From: Planctomycetia bacterium | GTDB taxonomy: Bacteria > Planctomycetota > Phycisphaerae > Phycisphaerales > SM1A02 | Assembly: GCA_005799495.1 (NCBI GenBank) | Contig: SYGP01000013.1 | Span: 1-32,757, forward strand | Length of the DNA stretch: 32,757 nt | Direction of reading: 5' to 3' | Shown: in pieces, positions 1 to 8,432 of the stretch | Numbering within the stretch: position 1 is the stretch's first letter | Layout of the letters: every line of letters starts with the position of its first letter | Notes under the pieces: model-generated | Databases searched by the model: none | What the model was told of the DNA's origin: nothing | The model's input: only the letters and a program-made list of their open reading frames with translations | Program-made: the position numbers and the translations under genes

Positions 1-2
1 GC

Positions 3-1073
3 TGTTTCGCGCAGGCCTGGTCGGTGGCCGAGCCGCTCCGCGCCCTCGTCGAAGACGTCCACAGTCTTGCACCGGACAGCCGTGCGGCCTCATCCAAGCG
101 CCGGTCCGAGCCTTTTCCAAAGACCGGGACAGGGGTCCCTGCGCGCCACAGAAACATGGCGATGGTGTTCCAGAAATATGCGCTCTATCCCCATCTCGAT
201 GTGCGACGCAACATGGCCTTCGGTCTCGAGCGACGCAGATCGCACGGCAGCCTCATGAGGGCCGCACTCAGTTCCACCTATCGGGCACGACGAGCCGCCG
301 AAAGGAAGGCGATCGACGCCCGTGTGTCGGCGGTTGCAACGACGCTCGGCATCGAGTCCCTCCTGCACCGTAAACCCCGAGAACTCTCCGGCGGTCAGCG
401 GCAGAGGGTTGCGGTGGGGCGTGCACTCGTGCGCAATCCCGTCGCATTCCTCTTCGACGAGCCGCGTTCCACTCTCGATGCGAAGTTGCGGGGCGAGATG
501 AGACCGGAACTTCGTCTGCTCCCTCAGCGTCTGCGTGCCACGATGGTGTATGTCACCCACGATCAGGAAGAAGCGATGAGCCTTGCTGATCGACTTGTGG
601 TGATGAAGGACGGCCTGGTGCAACAAGTTGGCACCCCAAGCGAGGTGTATGGGCGACCTGCGAACCGTTTCGTGGCAGGCTTCGTGGGAACTCCCACCAT
701 GAACTTCATCGAGGGCACCATCGAAGCGAGCGGCGTCTTCCGCTGCGCGGTGGGAGCCCTGCAACTCCCTGCCGCGCGGTGGGTCGGTCTTTCGGGCTGG
801 CAAGGCAAGCGTGTGGAACTGGGTGTTCGACCCGATCAGATCCGCGTGGGCAGCGGTTCCTCCCGCGGGCGGGTCGTGACCGTCGAGAACTACGGTGACA
901 GAATGGACGTGGTGATCGAAAGCGATGGGCGCCGCATCACAAGCCGATCACCGACAGCCCCGGTCCGCGAGGGAACCGACATCGCATTCGAACTGCTCCT
1001 CGGGGAAGCACACCTCTTTGACCTTGATGGCGCGGGGGCCTCACTTCCTCCCGCAACGCCCGAAAAACCCTGA
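3..1073 (+). CDS. MalK/UgpC-type sugar ABC transporter ATP-binding protein, 5' end missing or damaged
   Basis: This is the nucleotide-binding subunit of a carbohydrate-type ABC importer, which would hydrolyse ATP at the inner face of the membrane. Numbering from the first ATG in frame (base 24), visible elements are the Q-loop (NMAMVFQKYALYPH, about 44-57), the signature LSGGQ (121-125), Walker B ending LFDEP with catalytic Glu147, the H-loop His179 (YVTHDQEEA) and a C-terminal TOBE-like regulatory domain (about 230-340). Walker A (GxxGxGKST) is absent. The first ~45 residues do not resemble the family, although frame 1 near bases 37-75 reads PSSKTSTVL, which looks like a damaged Walker A. 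The D-loop reads RSTLDAKLR where LSNLDAKLR is usual. A ~25-residue insert lies between Q-loop and signature. No permease or binding-protein gene is in view. I read it as a real ATPase gene cut or corrupted at the window edge; a true pseudogene is the alternative. Confidence 0.8.
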   Translation, partial: CFAQAWSVAEPLRALVEDVHSLAPDSRAASSKRRSEPFPKTGTGVPARHRNMAMVFQKYALYPHLDVRRNMAFGLERRRSHGSLMRAALSSTYRARRAAERKAIDARVSAVATTLGIESLLHRKPRELSGGQRQRVAVGRALVRNPVAFLFDEPRSTLDAKLRGEMRPELRLLPQRLRATMVYVTHDQEEAMSLADRLVVMKDGLVQQVGTPSEVYGRPANRFVAGFVGTPTMNFIEGTIEASGVFRCAVGALQLPAARWVGLSGWQGKRVELGVRPDQIRVGSGSSRGRVVTVENYGDRMDVVIESDGRRITSRSPTAPVREGTDIAFELLLGEAHLFDLDGAGASLPPATPEKP

Positions 1074-1094
1074 GCGCATCCACCGAAGCGCGAT

Positions 1095-3188
1095 TCACTG
1101 CCAGGCGGCGAGAACGCGCGACAAGTCACTGCCGCCCACGGTTCCATCTTCATCGATGTCACCGCTGCCGCCGGATGTTCCCCACTGCGCCAACACGATT
1201 GCCAGGTCAAACGCGTTGACCAAGCCATCTTGGTTGAGGTCCTCCGCGGCATAGGCACTTCCCTGCGAGAGGATCACCGCCGAATAGGCGCCCAGATTCA
1301 CCAGCGCACTCTGTCCCAGCCCATCCCATGCGACGGGCGATGTGGATGTCGACAGGCACAGCGTGTTGCCGAAGTCAGACGAGTAGCCAGTCCAGTCACT
1401 GTTGAAGCGGCAGTGCCATGTGCCCGCACGCGGCAATCCGATGCGATAGTTGCTGCGCGGCGTGACGGAGAAGTTGATCACCACGACGGTGTCATCTCGG
1501 TCGCCACCATTCTGCCAACGGTGGTAGGCAAGCACCTTGTCCGTGTTGTTCACATGGAACATATTGGTGCTGAATCCAGAAAGCCCGCGCGTCACGCCCG
1601 TTGCGTTCTTGCGCAGCGCGATCAGATCCTTGTACATGGCGTAGATGCCGGAATAGGTGGTCTTTCTTGTCCAGTCGAGCGGAACATCGTCTCGGAAGTA
1701 CTCGTCTTCCAAAAATTCCTGCCCCTGGAAAATCATCGGGATTCCAGGCGCTGTCATGACGATGACTCCGCCGAGCGTTGAACGCTTTCGAGCCCAGTAC
1801 GAGCTCGCGTTGCCGGGGGAAATCTCTTCTGGAACGCGCGATCGCCCGTTTGCCACCTCATCATGGCTCTCTGTGTAGATCACCCGCTGCTGCATCGAGC
1901 CGTTGTAAGAGAACGCAATCGCGTCACGCATCTCAAACATGTTTCGGTTGGCGTCGGAGGATGTAATCAGATTGCCACGAATCCGCGGGTAGAAACTCGA
2001 GTCCCACTGGCTATCGAAGCCGGCGCCGCCGGCGCCCGTTGTCTTCGTGATCCATGGGTCCACATCCATGTCCTCTGCGACGATCATCTTTCCAGGGAAC
2101 ACCGCATCAATGTCATTGTTGATCCACTGCAGCAAGGTCCAGCCCTCCGGGTTGTCAGGACCTGTCAGTCCGATGCGACGAATGAACTTGGTGCCGTCCA
2201 CACGGAGCCCGTCCGCGCGGAACTCCTCCAGCCACATCATTGCGTTGTTGCGGAGATAGGTGCGCACCTCGCCGCGACCGAAGTCTGGACGCGAATTGCC
2301 CCACGGCGTGACGACGCGTTCGTCGTTGTAGAAGAAAATGCCGCCCCCCTGAACCCCGTTGATGTTCTGGTACCAGCCGTCGAACCGCCACATATCCATG
2401 TCGTTCGGACCAAGGTGGTTGTACACCACATCGATGTTCACGCCGATGCCACGCGCGTGCGCGGCATCGATGAACTCCTTCATGTCATTTGGCGTGCCGT
2501 AGACGCTCTCCACCGAGTACGGGTACGAGGGGTTGTAGCCCCACGAACGATCACCTGGAAACTCAGCCGTTGGCATCAGCACGATCATGTTGACGCCAAG
2601 GTCCTGCAGGTGATCAAGCTTCGCCGTGCACTGATCGAAGTTGGCCGGCGGAGACCCCGATGTGGAGGTGCCGTAGGTGCCCACATGCATCTCGTACATC
2701 ACCACCTTGTCCCAGTTGGGTGCCTGGAAACTGTTCACCTGCCACTGATAGCTCGCGGGGTTGTAGATGACCGAGTTGCCGACCGAACTCGTCAGGTCGC
2801 GTGCCCATGGGTCGTTCTTCCAGAGGGTCTGCGTGCCGTTCTTGACGACAAACTTGTACTGCGCGCCCGCTTGCAAGTTCGGAGCGTCAACTGACCAGTA
2901 GCCGTTGCCCTCGGAATAGAGTGGCATCGAGGTGGTGCTCCAAAAGTTGAAGGTGCCAGCCACATGAACCGAGGAGGCGTTCGGGGCAAAGACTCGGAAT
3001 GTGACGCCGAACTGGGTTCCTTGCGCATAGGGAACCGCGCCATATCCCGCTCGCTGGGAAACCTGCGCATGGACCGAGGCCACGCAGCCCAGCGACAAAA
3101 TCAGGGAGAGCGACAGCGCAGGGGCTCCACTCGCAAGCAAGCGGGTCGTCATGGAGGCAAGGATAGCCCCGCTTGAAGCGCGTGCCAA
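1095..3188 (-). CDS. Secreted GH13 glucan-active enzyme (branching-enzyme/alpha-amylase type) with CBM48-like and dockerin-like domains
   Basis: A 697-residue exported alpha-glucan enzyme. A signal peptide ends near VHAQ (39-42). A CBM48/E-set-like domain follows (about 55-150, with the phrase VHVAGTFNFW), then a GH13 (beta/alpha)8 barrel. All four GH13 regions are visible: DVVYNH (253-258), GLRVDGTKF with nucleophile Asp331, VAEDMD with acid/base Glu372, and ESHDE with His442/Asp443. After the barrel comes a beta-sandwich (about 540-645), and residues 650-697 hold two EF-hand-like loops (DLNQDGLVNAFDL and DIDEDGTVGGSDL) of planctomycete dockerin type. The CBM48 plus barrel layout suits a branching or debranching enzyme, but export points to external or periplasmic glucan breakdown; exact specificity is unknown. 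A TTG start at 3188 has GGAG 7 bp upstream; an ATG at 3152 giving a shorter signal peptide is equally possible. The gene converges on the ABC ATPase gene with a 21-bp gap. Confidence 0.9.
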   Translation of the reverse strand: MARASSGAILASMTTRLLASGAPALSLSLILSLGCVASVHAQVSQRAGYGAVPYAQGTQFGVTFRVFAPNASSVHVAGTFNFWSTTSMPLYSEGNGYWSVDAPNLQAGAQYKFVVKNGTQTLWKNDPWARDLTSSVGNSVIYNPASYQWQVNSFQAPNWDKVVMYEMHVGTYGTSTSGSPPANFDQCTAKLDHLQDLGVNMIVLMPTAEFPGDRSWGYNPSYPYSVESVYGTPNDMKEFIDAAHARGIGVNIDVVYNHLGPNDMDMWRFDGWYQNINGVQGGGIFFYNDERVVTPWGNSRPDFGRGEVRTYLRNNAMMWLEEFRADGLRVDGTKFIRRIGLTGPDNPEGWTLLQWINNDIDAVFPGKMIVAEDMDVDPWITKTTGAGGAGFDSQWDSSFYPRIRGNLITSSDANRNMFEMRDAIAFSYNGSMQQRVIYTESHDEVANGRSRVPEEISPGNASSYWARKRSTLGGVIVMTAPGIPMIFQGQEFLEDEYFRDDVPLDWTRKTTYSGIYAMYKDLIALRKNATGVTRGLSGFSTNMFHVNNTDKVLAYHRWQNGGDRDDTVVVINFSVTPRSNYRIGLPRAGTWHCRFNSDWTGYSSDFGNTLCLSTSTSPVAWDGLGQSALVNLGAYSAVILSQGSAYAAEDLNQDGLVNAFDLAIVLAQWGTSGGSGDIDEDGTVGGSDLSRVLAAWQ

Positions 3189-3231
3189 AAGAGATCTCCG
3201 GATTTCGCCAATATCACCCCCAGCGAGCCAC

Positions 3232-3264
3232 CCAGCCAGCCAGCCAGTCAGCCAGCCAGTCAGC
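3232..3264. repeat. Imperfect tetranucleotide tandem repeat (CAGC/CAGT units)
   Basis: About eight copies of a 4-bp unit, CAGC or CAGT on the + strand (CTGG/CTGA on the other), fill the short gap between the SYLF gene and the GH13 gene. The TGA stop of the SYLF gene is formed inside the repeat. The array ends about 45 bp before the GH13 start, close to where that gene's promoter or leader should be. Confidence 0.85.
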
Positions 3265-3928
3265 CTTTGCCCTCCAGTTTGTTTGCAAACTCCATCCCTC
3301 CTGGCGGCATTTGGTACTTGCCGTTCAAGATGTCTGGAACGGTGGCGCCCTCGCCGTAAGTCTTGGTATTTACCGCATCCTTGATCAGGATGCCCATACC
3401 ACCGATCGATGCCCCCGCATAGACGCCTCCTGCGCTGATGTAGGTCTTGACGGTCGGACCGCTCGCTTGCGTTGTGCCCGTGGTTGCCGCGGCCGTCCCC
3501 TGCGCACCGGCATAGAAGTAAGAACCCGACTCCACGAACTTGTCGAATGTCGCAGGGTCGTTGAACACCATCACGATGTCGACATGCTGCGCACCGATGA
3601 GCGGTCCGAAGTCACCCTTCACGACGCCGATGGCGATCGGTGGTGACCACCCCGATGGAAGTCGCTTCATGGCAACGCCGTTGCCACCCATCCAGCCAAG
3701 CACCACGCCCGCCTGGAAGCAACGCAGCGAAGCGATCGCGACGGCGCTCTTCAGTTCCTCCGCTGGCACAGGCTTCCCGGTTGTCTGAACAGCCAGGAAG
3801 GTCTGTTGTCCATCGGTGATGTACTCCAGCATGGGACTGGTCGACTGACACCCCACGCTGACGCAGCAACTTGCGGCACAGAGGAACAGCGTCCAAGATC
3901 GAATGATCCGATGAAAAATGTGAGCCAT
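3260..3928 (-). CDS. SYLF-domain (Ysc84/DUF500-like) lipoprotein
   Basis: A 222-residue protein with a hydrophobic N-terminal segment ending in the lipobox-like VSVGC, so Cys27 is the probable lipidated residue after signal peptidase II cleavage. The rest fits the SYLF (lipid-binding Ysc84) domain: AIASLRCFQAGVVLGWMGG early on, then VKGDFGPLIGAQHVDIVMVF, and the Gly-rich GGVYAGASIGGMGILI near the end. Family members bind phosphoinositides in eukaryotes; in bacteria they are envelope proteins of unclear role. The ATG at 3928 is chosen because an AAGGAGAGG ribosome site lies just upstream (3932-3940 on the + strand) and gives a clean signal peptide; a longer upstream reading lacks both. It is on the same strand as the GH13 gene, 71 bp away, so co-transcription is possible. 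Function here is not known. Confidence 0.85.
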   Translation of the reverse strand: MAHIFHRIIRSWTLFLCAASCCVSVGCQSTSPMLEYITDGQQTFLAVQTTGKPVPAEELKSAVAIASLRCFQAGVVLGWMGGNGVAMKRLPSGWSPPIAIGVVKGDFGPLIGAQHVDIVMVFNDPATFDKFVESGSYFYAGAQGTAAATTGTTQASGPTVKTYISAGGVYAGASIGGMGILIKDAVNTKTYGEGATVPDILNGKYQMPPGGMEFANKLEGKG

Positions 3929-3986
3929 AGACCTCTCCTTGGCAGGGGCGACATGCGCGCATCCATTGCACGCTGCTGGAAAGAAT

Positions 3987-4015
3987 AGCGCCCCCCGCCA
4001 AAGGCAGGGGGCGCT
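3987..4015 (-). terminator. Rho-independent-type terminator hairpin
   Basis: Two arms pair (AGCGCCCCC with GGGGGCGCT, then GCC with GGC) with one C/A mismatch around an AAA loop, making 12 base pairs in a 29-bp element. Read leftward, the stem is followed by TATTCTTT, a modest T-rich tail. It lies about 50 bp past the stop of the dockerin-tailed protein gene (4063-5019) and before the SYLF gene, so it should separate these two same-strand units. Confidence 0.75.
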
Positions 4016-4062
4016 TGAAACATCAGGTGATGCGTTCGAGACTCGATGACCCGACCGGCGAC

Positions 4063-5019
4063 TTACGGGCAAGCGCCCCAGCCACTCAGGATCAGGGTGA
4101 GGTCGGAACCGTCGGTGACCCCGTCACCGTTGATGTCCGAGATGCACGCCGGCGGCTGCGATGGGCACGCTGGCTCCTTGGGATTGATCACGAGCGATGC
4201 GTACTGATCGCCTTCGACATTCGCGAAATTGATGGCACGGGGCTCGCCGAGGTTTGCGCTCCCCGCTGCAAGCGGCGCCAGGAACTGGTTCGACGCGTAG
4301 CCGTGATCGCCGCTGTTGATGAAGGCAACGAAGCGGATGTTCTGCTGAACCGCGGGGTCGTACCCAAGCAGAGTCAGAGGGATCGCGATTTCAAGTCCCG
4401 TGTCGACGGCGGCTGCTCCTTTGGCACTGCTACCGTCGCCGCCAACGCCGGCGGCGTTGCTGTTGTTCAGGGCGACAATCACGCCAGACTTTCCGACGAT
4501 AGGTGTGGTGCACGGAACGCCCTGACCGACAAACTGCCCCGCGCCTCCGCCGAGCGTGAGCAACTGGGCGACATTGGCGTACATCGCGAGTGGATCGCCG
4601 CCGTTCGAGGCAGTCAGGTAAAAATCAGCCGAGAAGCACTCGTCAAAGGTGAGTCCAGGGTTACCACCCATTCGGTTGAGACCGTTGAAGTCGACATCGG
4701 GGTTGTCGGTTCGCAGCGCGTTCTGCCCCCCCTGCTTTGCATCGATGAAGAGGTCGAACTTGTTGAAGTTCGATTCGACATTCCCACCGACAAAGATGTA
4801 CAGAACGCCACTCGCCACCGTCGCGTGAATGTTGCACAGTTCGGATCCACCATCTGAACGATCGCACAGTGCATCGGTCGAATCGCCGAAACCAGTGGTG
4901 CAAGCCTGCACCGCAAGCGCCGCGGGATAGGCAGCATCTCGCGTTCCATCGACAATGAATTGACCGAAAGAGGCCGAACTACAGAAAAGCGCAACAGCGC
5001 ACGAAATGCGGGTATCCAT
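4063..5019 (-). CDS. Secreted protein of unknown function with C-terminal dockerin-like motif
   Basis: A 318-residue exported protein. The signal peptide is MDTRISCAVALFCSSASFGQ (residues 1-20). The mature part opens with FIVDGTRDAAYPAALAVQ and later has the strand-like stretches GVLYIFVGGNVE and KFDLFIDAKQGG, a pattern reminiscent of CBM9/DOMON-like beta-sandwich domains, though I cannot confirm this. The C-terminus carries one calcium-loop motif, DINGDGVTDGSDLTLILSGW, then GACP, matching the dockerin-like tail on planctomycete surface proteins (called GC-type in some annotations). Several Cys pairs (for example around residues 60-90) suggest disulphides outside the cytoplasm. The ATG at 5019 is preferred over an upstream one at 5106 because an AAGGAG site lies 8 bp upstream and the signal peptide begins there. 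The gene has its own promoter-like element and hairpin terminator, so it looks monocistronic. Confidence 0.8.
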   Translation of the reverse strand: MDTRISCAVALFCSSASFGQFIVDGTRDAAYPAALAVQACTTGFGDSTDALCDRSDGGSELCNIHATVASGVLYIFVGGNVESNFNKFDLFIDAKQGGQNALRTDNPDVDFNGLNRMGGNPGLTFDECFSADFYLTASNGGDPLAMYANVAQLLTLGGGAGQFVGQGVPCTTPIVGKSGVIVALNNSNAAGVGGDGSSAKGAAAVDTGLEIAIPLTLLGYDPAVQQNIRFVAFINSGDHGYASNQFLAPLAAGSANLGEPRAINFANVEGDQYASLVINPKEPACPSQPPACISDINGDGVTDGSDLTLILSGWGACP

Positions 5020-5039
5020 GGGGAATCTCCTTGTACTAG

Positions 5040-5067
5040 ACCATAGGTCGGAATTGTCGGAAGTCAA
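5040..5067 (-). promoter_or_regulatory. Sigma70-like promoter for the dockerin-tailed protein gene
   Basis: Read leftward, TTGACT (5067-5062) is followed after 16 bp by TATGGT (5045-5040). The expected start of transcription falls near 5033, directly before the AAGGAG ribosome site (5032-5027), leaving a very short leader. Match to the housekeeping consensus is 5/6 and 4/6. This is sequence similarity only. Confidence 0.45.
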
Positions 5068-5208
5068 ATGAGGCGGCTCACTTTCCAGTCGGGCTGCCAC
5101 CATCAAGTCGGCTCATCGTGTCACAGATGATGTTCCGCACCCCAAGAGGAACGGGTCCGCAGGCAAACTCGGCGGTGCGAAAGCTGTTCACAGTTATCAT
5201 CCGCCCGC

Positions 5209-5514
5209 GTGAAGATCATGCTCATCATCATGGGAGTTGCCGGCGCACTCCTCTTTGCCAAAGCAGCGCGCCTTCCCGCCCTCGAGGGTGCCCAACTCGC
5301 TCCAATCATCTCCTGGACGGTCTTCGCTGCCGTAGCCGCGAGTGCGGTCTGGCTGGCACGCCAGAAGTTCGCCGCTTGGTCGGCAATCTTCGGCGCCATG
5401 GCCGTGGCGCTCAACCAAATCGCTCCGCCCGACATGCCGCCCAACTGGCTGCCGGCGTTCCATATTGCTTGCGGAGTGCTGTGCGCCGCATGCGTCGTGC
5501 GCAACTGGCAGTAG
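5209..5514 (+). CDS. Small multi-pass membrane protein (possibly DUF6804-like)
   Basis: A 101-residue very hydrophobic protein with about four predicted membrane segments: around residues 3-18, 30-49, 55-72 and 84-98. The pattern IFGAMAVALNQIAPPDMPPNW followed by a last helix resembles the NP-x-x-P turn of the small DUF6804 membrane family, but I am not certain of that assignment. The start is GTG at 5209 or ATG at 5218; neither has a strong ribosome site. It is divergent from the dockerin-tailed protein gene (189 bp apart) and converges on the beta-propeller gene (41 bp). No function can be proposed from context. Confidence 0.6.
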   Translation: MKIMLIIMGVAGALLFAKAARLPALEGAQLAPIISWTVFAAVAASAVWLARQKFAAWSAIFGAMAVALNQIAPPDMPPNWLPAFHIACGVLCAACVVRNWQ

Positions 5515-5555
5515 CCCCCCATCCGCAATCCGAATCAGCCCTGCACGAAGCGGGC

Positions 5556-6929
5556 CTATTGGGGAGGCGCGTTCGGCGCGGGAGACGAGGGCTGCACGCT
5601 CGGAGCAAGTGGCACATCCGACGCAGACACCGCGCCCGATGGGATGGGGGGCGCATCGCGCTGCTCAGGAAGCATGAACACCAGCACTCCGCCTGGAACG
5701 ATTCCCTCACGCTCGCTTGCTGGACGCGCAACCACAACCCTCCTTCCGTCTGCACGAAGCGACACTCCCCAGCGCGAAGTTGTCACAGGCACCGATGGCT
5801 TCAGACGCAGCGACTCTCCCCAGTTGCCATCGGACGATCGCGCAAACACACCGACATAGCCCGCCATCTGGTCACCGGTGAGCGCGGTTGGATCGCCCAC
5901 CACGATGCGCCCGTCCGCAAGCGCAAGCGTGATGCCCCAACCTGCGCCGCGCACGATGTCGACCTGCGGCACCAACTCGCCGTCGTACACCCAGCCCGTT
6001 GTTCCTCTTCTGTACACAAGCACCTCCGCACCTGTTCCGCTGATCTGCGCTTGTCGCACGGCGATCCGCTCTCCATCGGTCGCGACAGTTGTACCGAAGC
6101 CGAGATAGTCGAGCCGATGCGGCGGCGGCGTGAGCTCCCCGTCGTGCGCCCACCCACCATCGCTGCCGCGTCGATACACCACCACGACCGAATCTCCGCC
6201 TTGCACGAGTGACTGGTGCGGTGCAGCGGCGATTGCCTTGGGACAACCGATGGCCAGCGTGTTCTTCGCCAGAGCGAGCGACGCGCCAAAAAATGTCGGC
6301 TGTTTCGCCGCATCTCGCTGGAGGAAACCGAGCCCCTTCCAACCATTGGCGATGCGTTCGAAGAGAAACACCTTGGGTGCTGCCTGAACGGTGCGAGCCT
6401 TGTCTCCAAGCACGCGCATGTCCACGGTGGCAACAACGGCGATCGTGCCATCGGTGGCAAGCGATGCACCGAACGCGGGCTCGGGCGATCCGGCGGGCGG
6501 TTCGAGTCGACTCAACTGACGCCACCCAGATGGGGTCGCCGCCATCTCGAAGGTGACGACAGAACTACTCGAACCGTCGCGCCGATCCTCCGAGACGAGC
6601 AATTGCTCGCCCGCGAATGCGAGGCGCTGCAGGACCATCGTGCCGCGTCGCACCTGATCGATGGACTGCATTTCCTTGAAAGTGCTCCACTCACCCGTTG
6701 GTTGCAACTGAAACGTTGCGATCTGACCGAGCGAACCTCCCTCCTTCGATGGATCGGGTCCGGACGCAAGGACGCGATCGCCCGACATGCCGATGACCAT
6801 GCCGAATGTGGGCGAGACGGTCGGGCTCGGGGCATCGAGCACGGCGGATTGCGAGATCGTTGGGACTGGGGGCGCGGCCGCGAGCAGGATGGAAAGCGCA
6901 AGAGGCATCATCGTGAGAAGGGTAGCCAC
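5556..6929 (-). CDS. Secreted FG-GAP/integrin-alpha-type beta-propeller protein
   Basis: A 457-residue exported protein. An N-terminal hydrophobic signal (residues 1-20, ending about LLAAAPP) is followed by repeated blocks of about 55-65 residues in the style of FG-GAP repeats. Each has a phrase like FGASLATDGTIAVVATV, FFGASLALAKNTLAIGCP, LGFGTTVATDGERIAVRQ, WGITLALADGRIVVGDP or WGVSLRADGRRVVVARP, then a strand pair such as VLVYRR..GWVYDGEL. That predicts a six- or seven-bladed propeller outside the cytoplasm. The C-terminus (about 425-457) is a Pro/Ser/Ala-rich tail. The GTG start at 6929 has GAGGTGATC just upstream. It follows the porin gene on the same strand after 65 bp and could be co-transcribed with it. 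The ligand or partner is unknown. Confidence 0.8.
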   Translation of the reverse strand: MATLLTMMPLALSILLAAAPPVPTISQSAVLDAPSPTVSPTFGMVIGMSGDRVLASGPDPSKEGGSLGQIATFQLQPTGEWSTFKEMQSIDQVRRGTMVLQRLAFAGEQLLVSEDRRDGSSSSVVTFEMAATPSGWRQLSRLEPPAGSPEPAFGASLATDGTIAVVATVDMRVLGDKARTVQAAPKVFLFERIANGWKGLGFLQRDAAKQPTFFGASLALAKNTLAIGCPKAIAAAPHQSLVQGGDSVVVVYRRGSDGGWAHDGELTPPPHRLDYLGFGTTVATDGERIAVRQAQISGTGAEVLVYRRGTTGWVYDGELVPQVDIVRGAGWGITLALADGRIVVGDPTALTGDQMAGYVGVFARSSDGNWGESLRLKPSVPVTTSRWGVSLRADGRRVVVARPASEREGIVPGGVLVFMLPEQRDAPPIPSGAVSASDVPLAPSVQPSSPAPNAPPQ

Positions 6930-6994
6930 TCGATCACCTCAGGCGATGCGTGCACGCATGCTCTCGCTTGAGCGACAGCACTTCGGACTGCAAG

Positions 6995-8407
6995 TCAGAA
7001 GTTGATAGAGAAACGAACGAACCCCGCCACCGCCATCGGCTGCTGCCCAAACTCGCCTGGACTTGCCACGAACTGCAGGTCCGGCTCGATCGTCAGGTAG
7101 TCGGTCACAGCGATCGCGTAGAAGATTTCGAAGTTCATTTCGTGGAGCCCTGGTTCTGCCGGATACACCAGCGCTGGATCGCTGAACCAGGCGTATCCGA
7201 CACCCATGCCGAAGTCATCGTCGGGACGCCCCGGCAGCGGACCGTCGATGATGAAGCCTCCTGCGAGCGACCAATTGACGGGATTGATGCTGGGATCTCC
7301 CCAGCCGATCTGGCCAAAGACGCGCATTCCACTTTCGTCGAGGTCGTTCGGCGCAGGATCCCAAACGCGCTGCGTGACCTGTGCATACCAGCCACCGTTC
7401 GGCTGGGTCGGCGCGACGACTTCCGGCGTGCCGTTCCCCGAAACCGCGCTTGGTCCAGTTTGCACCCAACCGCCGATCCCGAGGAGTCCATCGAGGCCCG
7501 ACTCAAGCTTCCAAGCGAAGTCCAACTCGGAAATGAAGAACCATGAACCTGGGTTGTCGAAGAATGTTCCAGGCCCGAGCGAGCCAGTGGACACCAGCGG
7601 GCTGCCGTTTTCCGAGTAGACATTGGTGCCGTCGAACCAACCGAACTTCCCCGTCATCCATTCATTCGGCTGGATGATCGCAACAAGCCCCATGGCCTGG
7701 TTGGGATAGGTCGGCACCCAGGGCGCCATCGTTGCAGGCGCGGTGTCGATGTTGCTCAGGAAGTACCCGGCAGGACCGATCGGGTTCAAGAACCAATTGA
7801 GCGCATCCTGCTTGCCGAAGATCATGGTGAGCGCATCGTCGAAGAGCTTCTGCTCCCAATAGAGTTCGGAGAGCTGGTTCACATCACCGAGGCCGCTGGC
7901 GAGCCCCTCCCAGCCCCAGTAGTCCGGCACAAGGTCGAGCGGACCAGGGTTCGTCTCGTAGTACGACTGCCACCGTGCCAGCAGCAGGCCACCGTCGACG
8001 AGCCCCATCCTCTGGAAATCAAACTGAACCGCGGCGTCGAGGAGCCCAGCGACAAAGCCGCCAGCACGCGCCCCGCCCGTCAGGTTGTATCCGGCGTCGA
8101 CCGTCAAGTTGATATTGAATGTGAAGCCACGCTGGGCGAGGGCATCGCGGCCTTCCTTGAGTTCGGGACTGAAGTCAAACGCGGCGGGCGGCATGGTGAC
8201 CGGCGCGCCTTGCGACAGCGGCAGATCCGATGTGCTTGTTGGGGGCGTCACAGTCTGCTGTGCGCGGTCTTGGGATCTGTCTGCCGGGATTGAATCCTGT
8301 GCCATCGCGGGAAACACCCATGCAATGATTGACACAATCGCAAGGACTGCCGCACGGATCATTCGCCGATGGTAGTTAAGCCTTGAGAGGTGTTCTTTCG
8401 GCACCAT
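6995..8407 (-). CDS. OprB-family carbohydrate-selective outer-membrane porin
   Basis: A 470-residue outer-membrane beta-barrel. The signal peptide has a long basic n-region, then MIRAAVLAIVSIIAWVFPA and cleavage after AMAQ. After a Pro/Thr/Ser linker the OprB pattern is visible: RGFTFNINLTVDAGYNLTGG, LLDAAVQFDFQRMGLVDGG, DVNQLSELYWEQKLFDDALT, the GKQDALNWF segment, then regularly alternating strands to a C-terminal Phe (VRFSINF), the usual barrel-assembly signal. OprB porins let sugars diffuse across the outer membrane, which fits the neighbouring sugar-type ABC ATPase and glucan enzyme, though they are not in one operon. The ATG at 8407 is chosen because GGAG lies 8 bp upstream; the ATG at 8362 gives a more compact signal peptide without a clear ribosome site. 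A divergent gene begins within a few tens of bases. Confidence 0.87.
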   Translation of the reverse strand: MVPKEHLSRLNYHRRMIRAAVLAIVSIIAWVFPAMAQDSIPADRSQDRAQQTVTPPTSTSDLPLSQGAPVTMPPAAFDFSPELKEGRDALAQRGFTFNINLTVDAGYNLTGGARAGGFVAGLLDAAVQFDFQRMGLVDGGLLLARWQSYYETNPGPLDLVPDYWGWEGLASGLGDVNQLSELYWEQKLFDDALTMIFGKQDALNWFLNPIGPAGYFLSNIDTAPATMAPWVPTYPNQAMGLVAIIQPNEWMTGKFGWFDGTNVYSENGSPLVSTGSLGPGTFFDNPGSWFFISELDFAWKLESGLDGLLGIGGWVQTGPSAVSGNGTPEVVAPTQPNGGWYAQVTQRVWDPAPNDLDESGMRVFGQIGWGDPSINPVNWSLAGGFIIDGPLPGRPDDDFGMGVGYAWFSDPALVYPAEPGLHEMNFEIFYAIAVTDYLTIEPDLQFVASPGEFGQQPMAVAGFVRFSINF

Positions 8408-8432
8408 GGCTGCACTCCTAGACTTCGCGCCG

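Noticed and set aside
1074-1094. Possible terminator between the ABC ATPase and GH13 genes
   Set aside because: Only a 4-bp GCGC pair flanks a 10-base loop, with no T tail; too weak to call.
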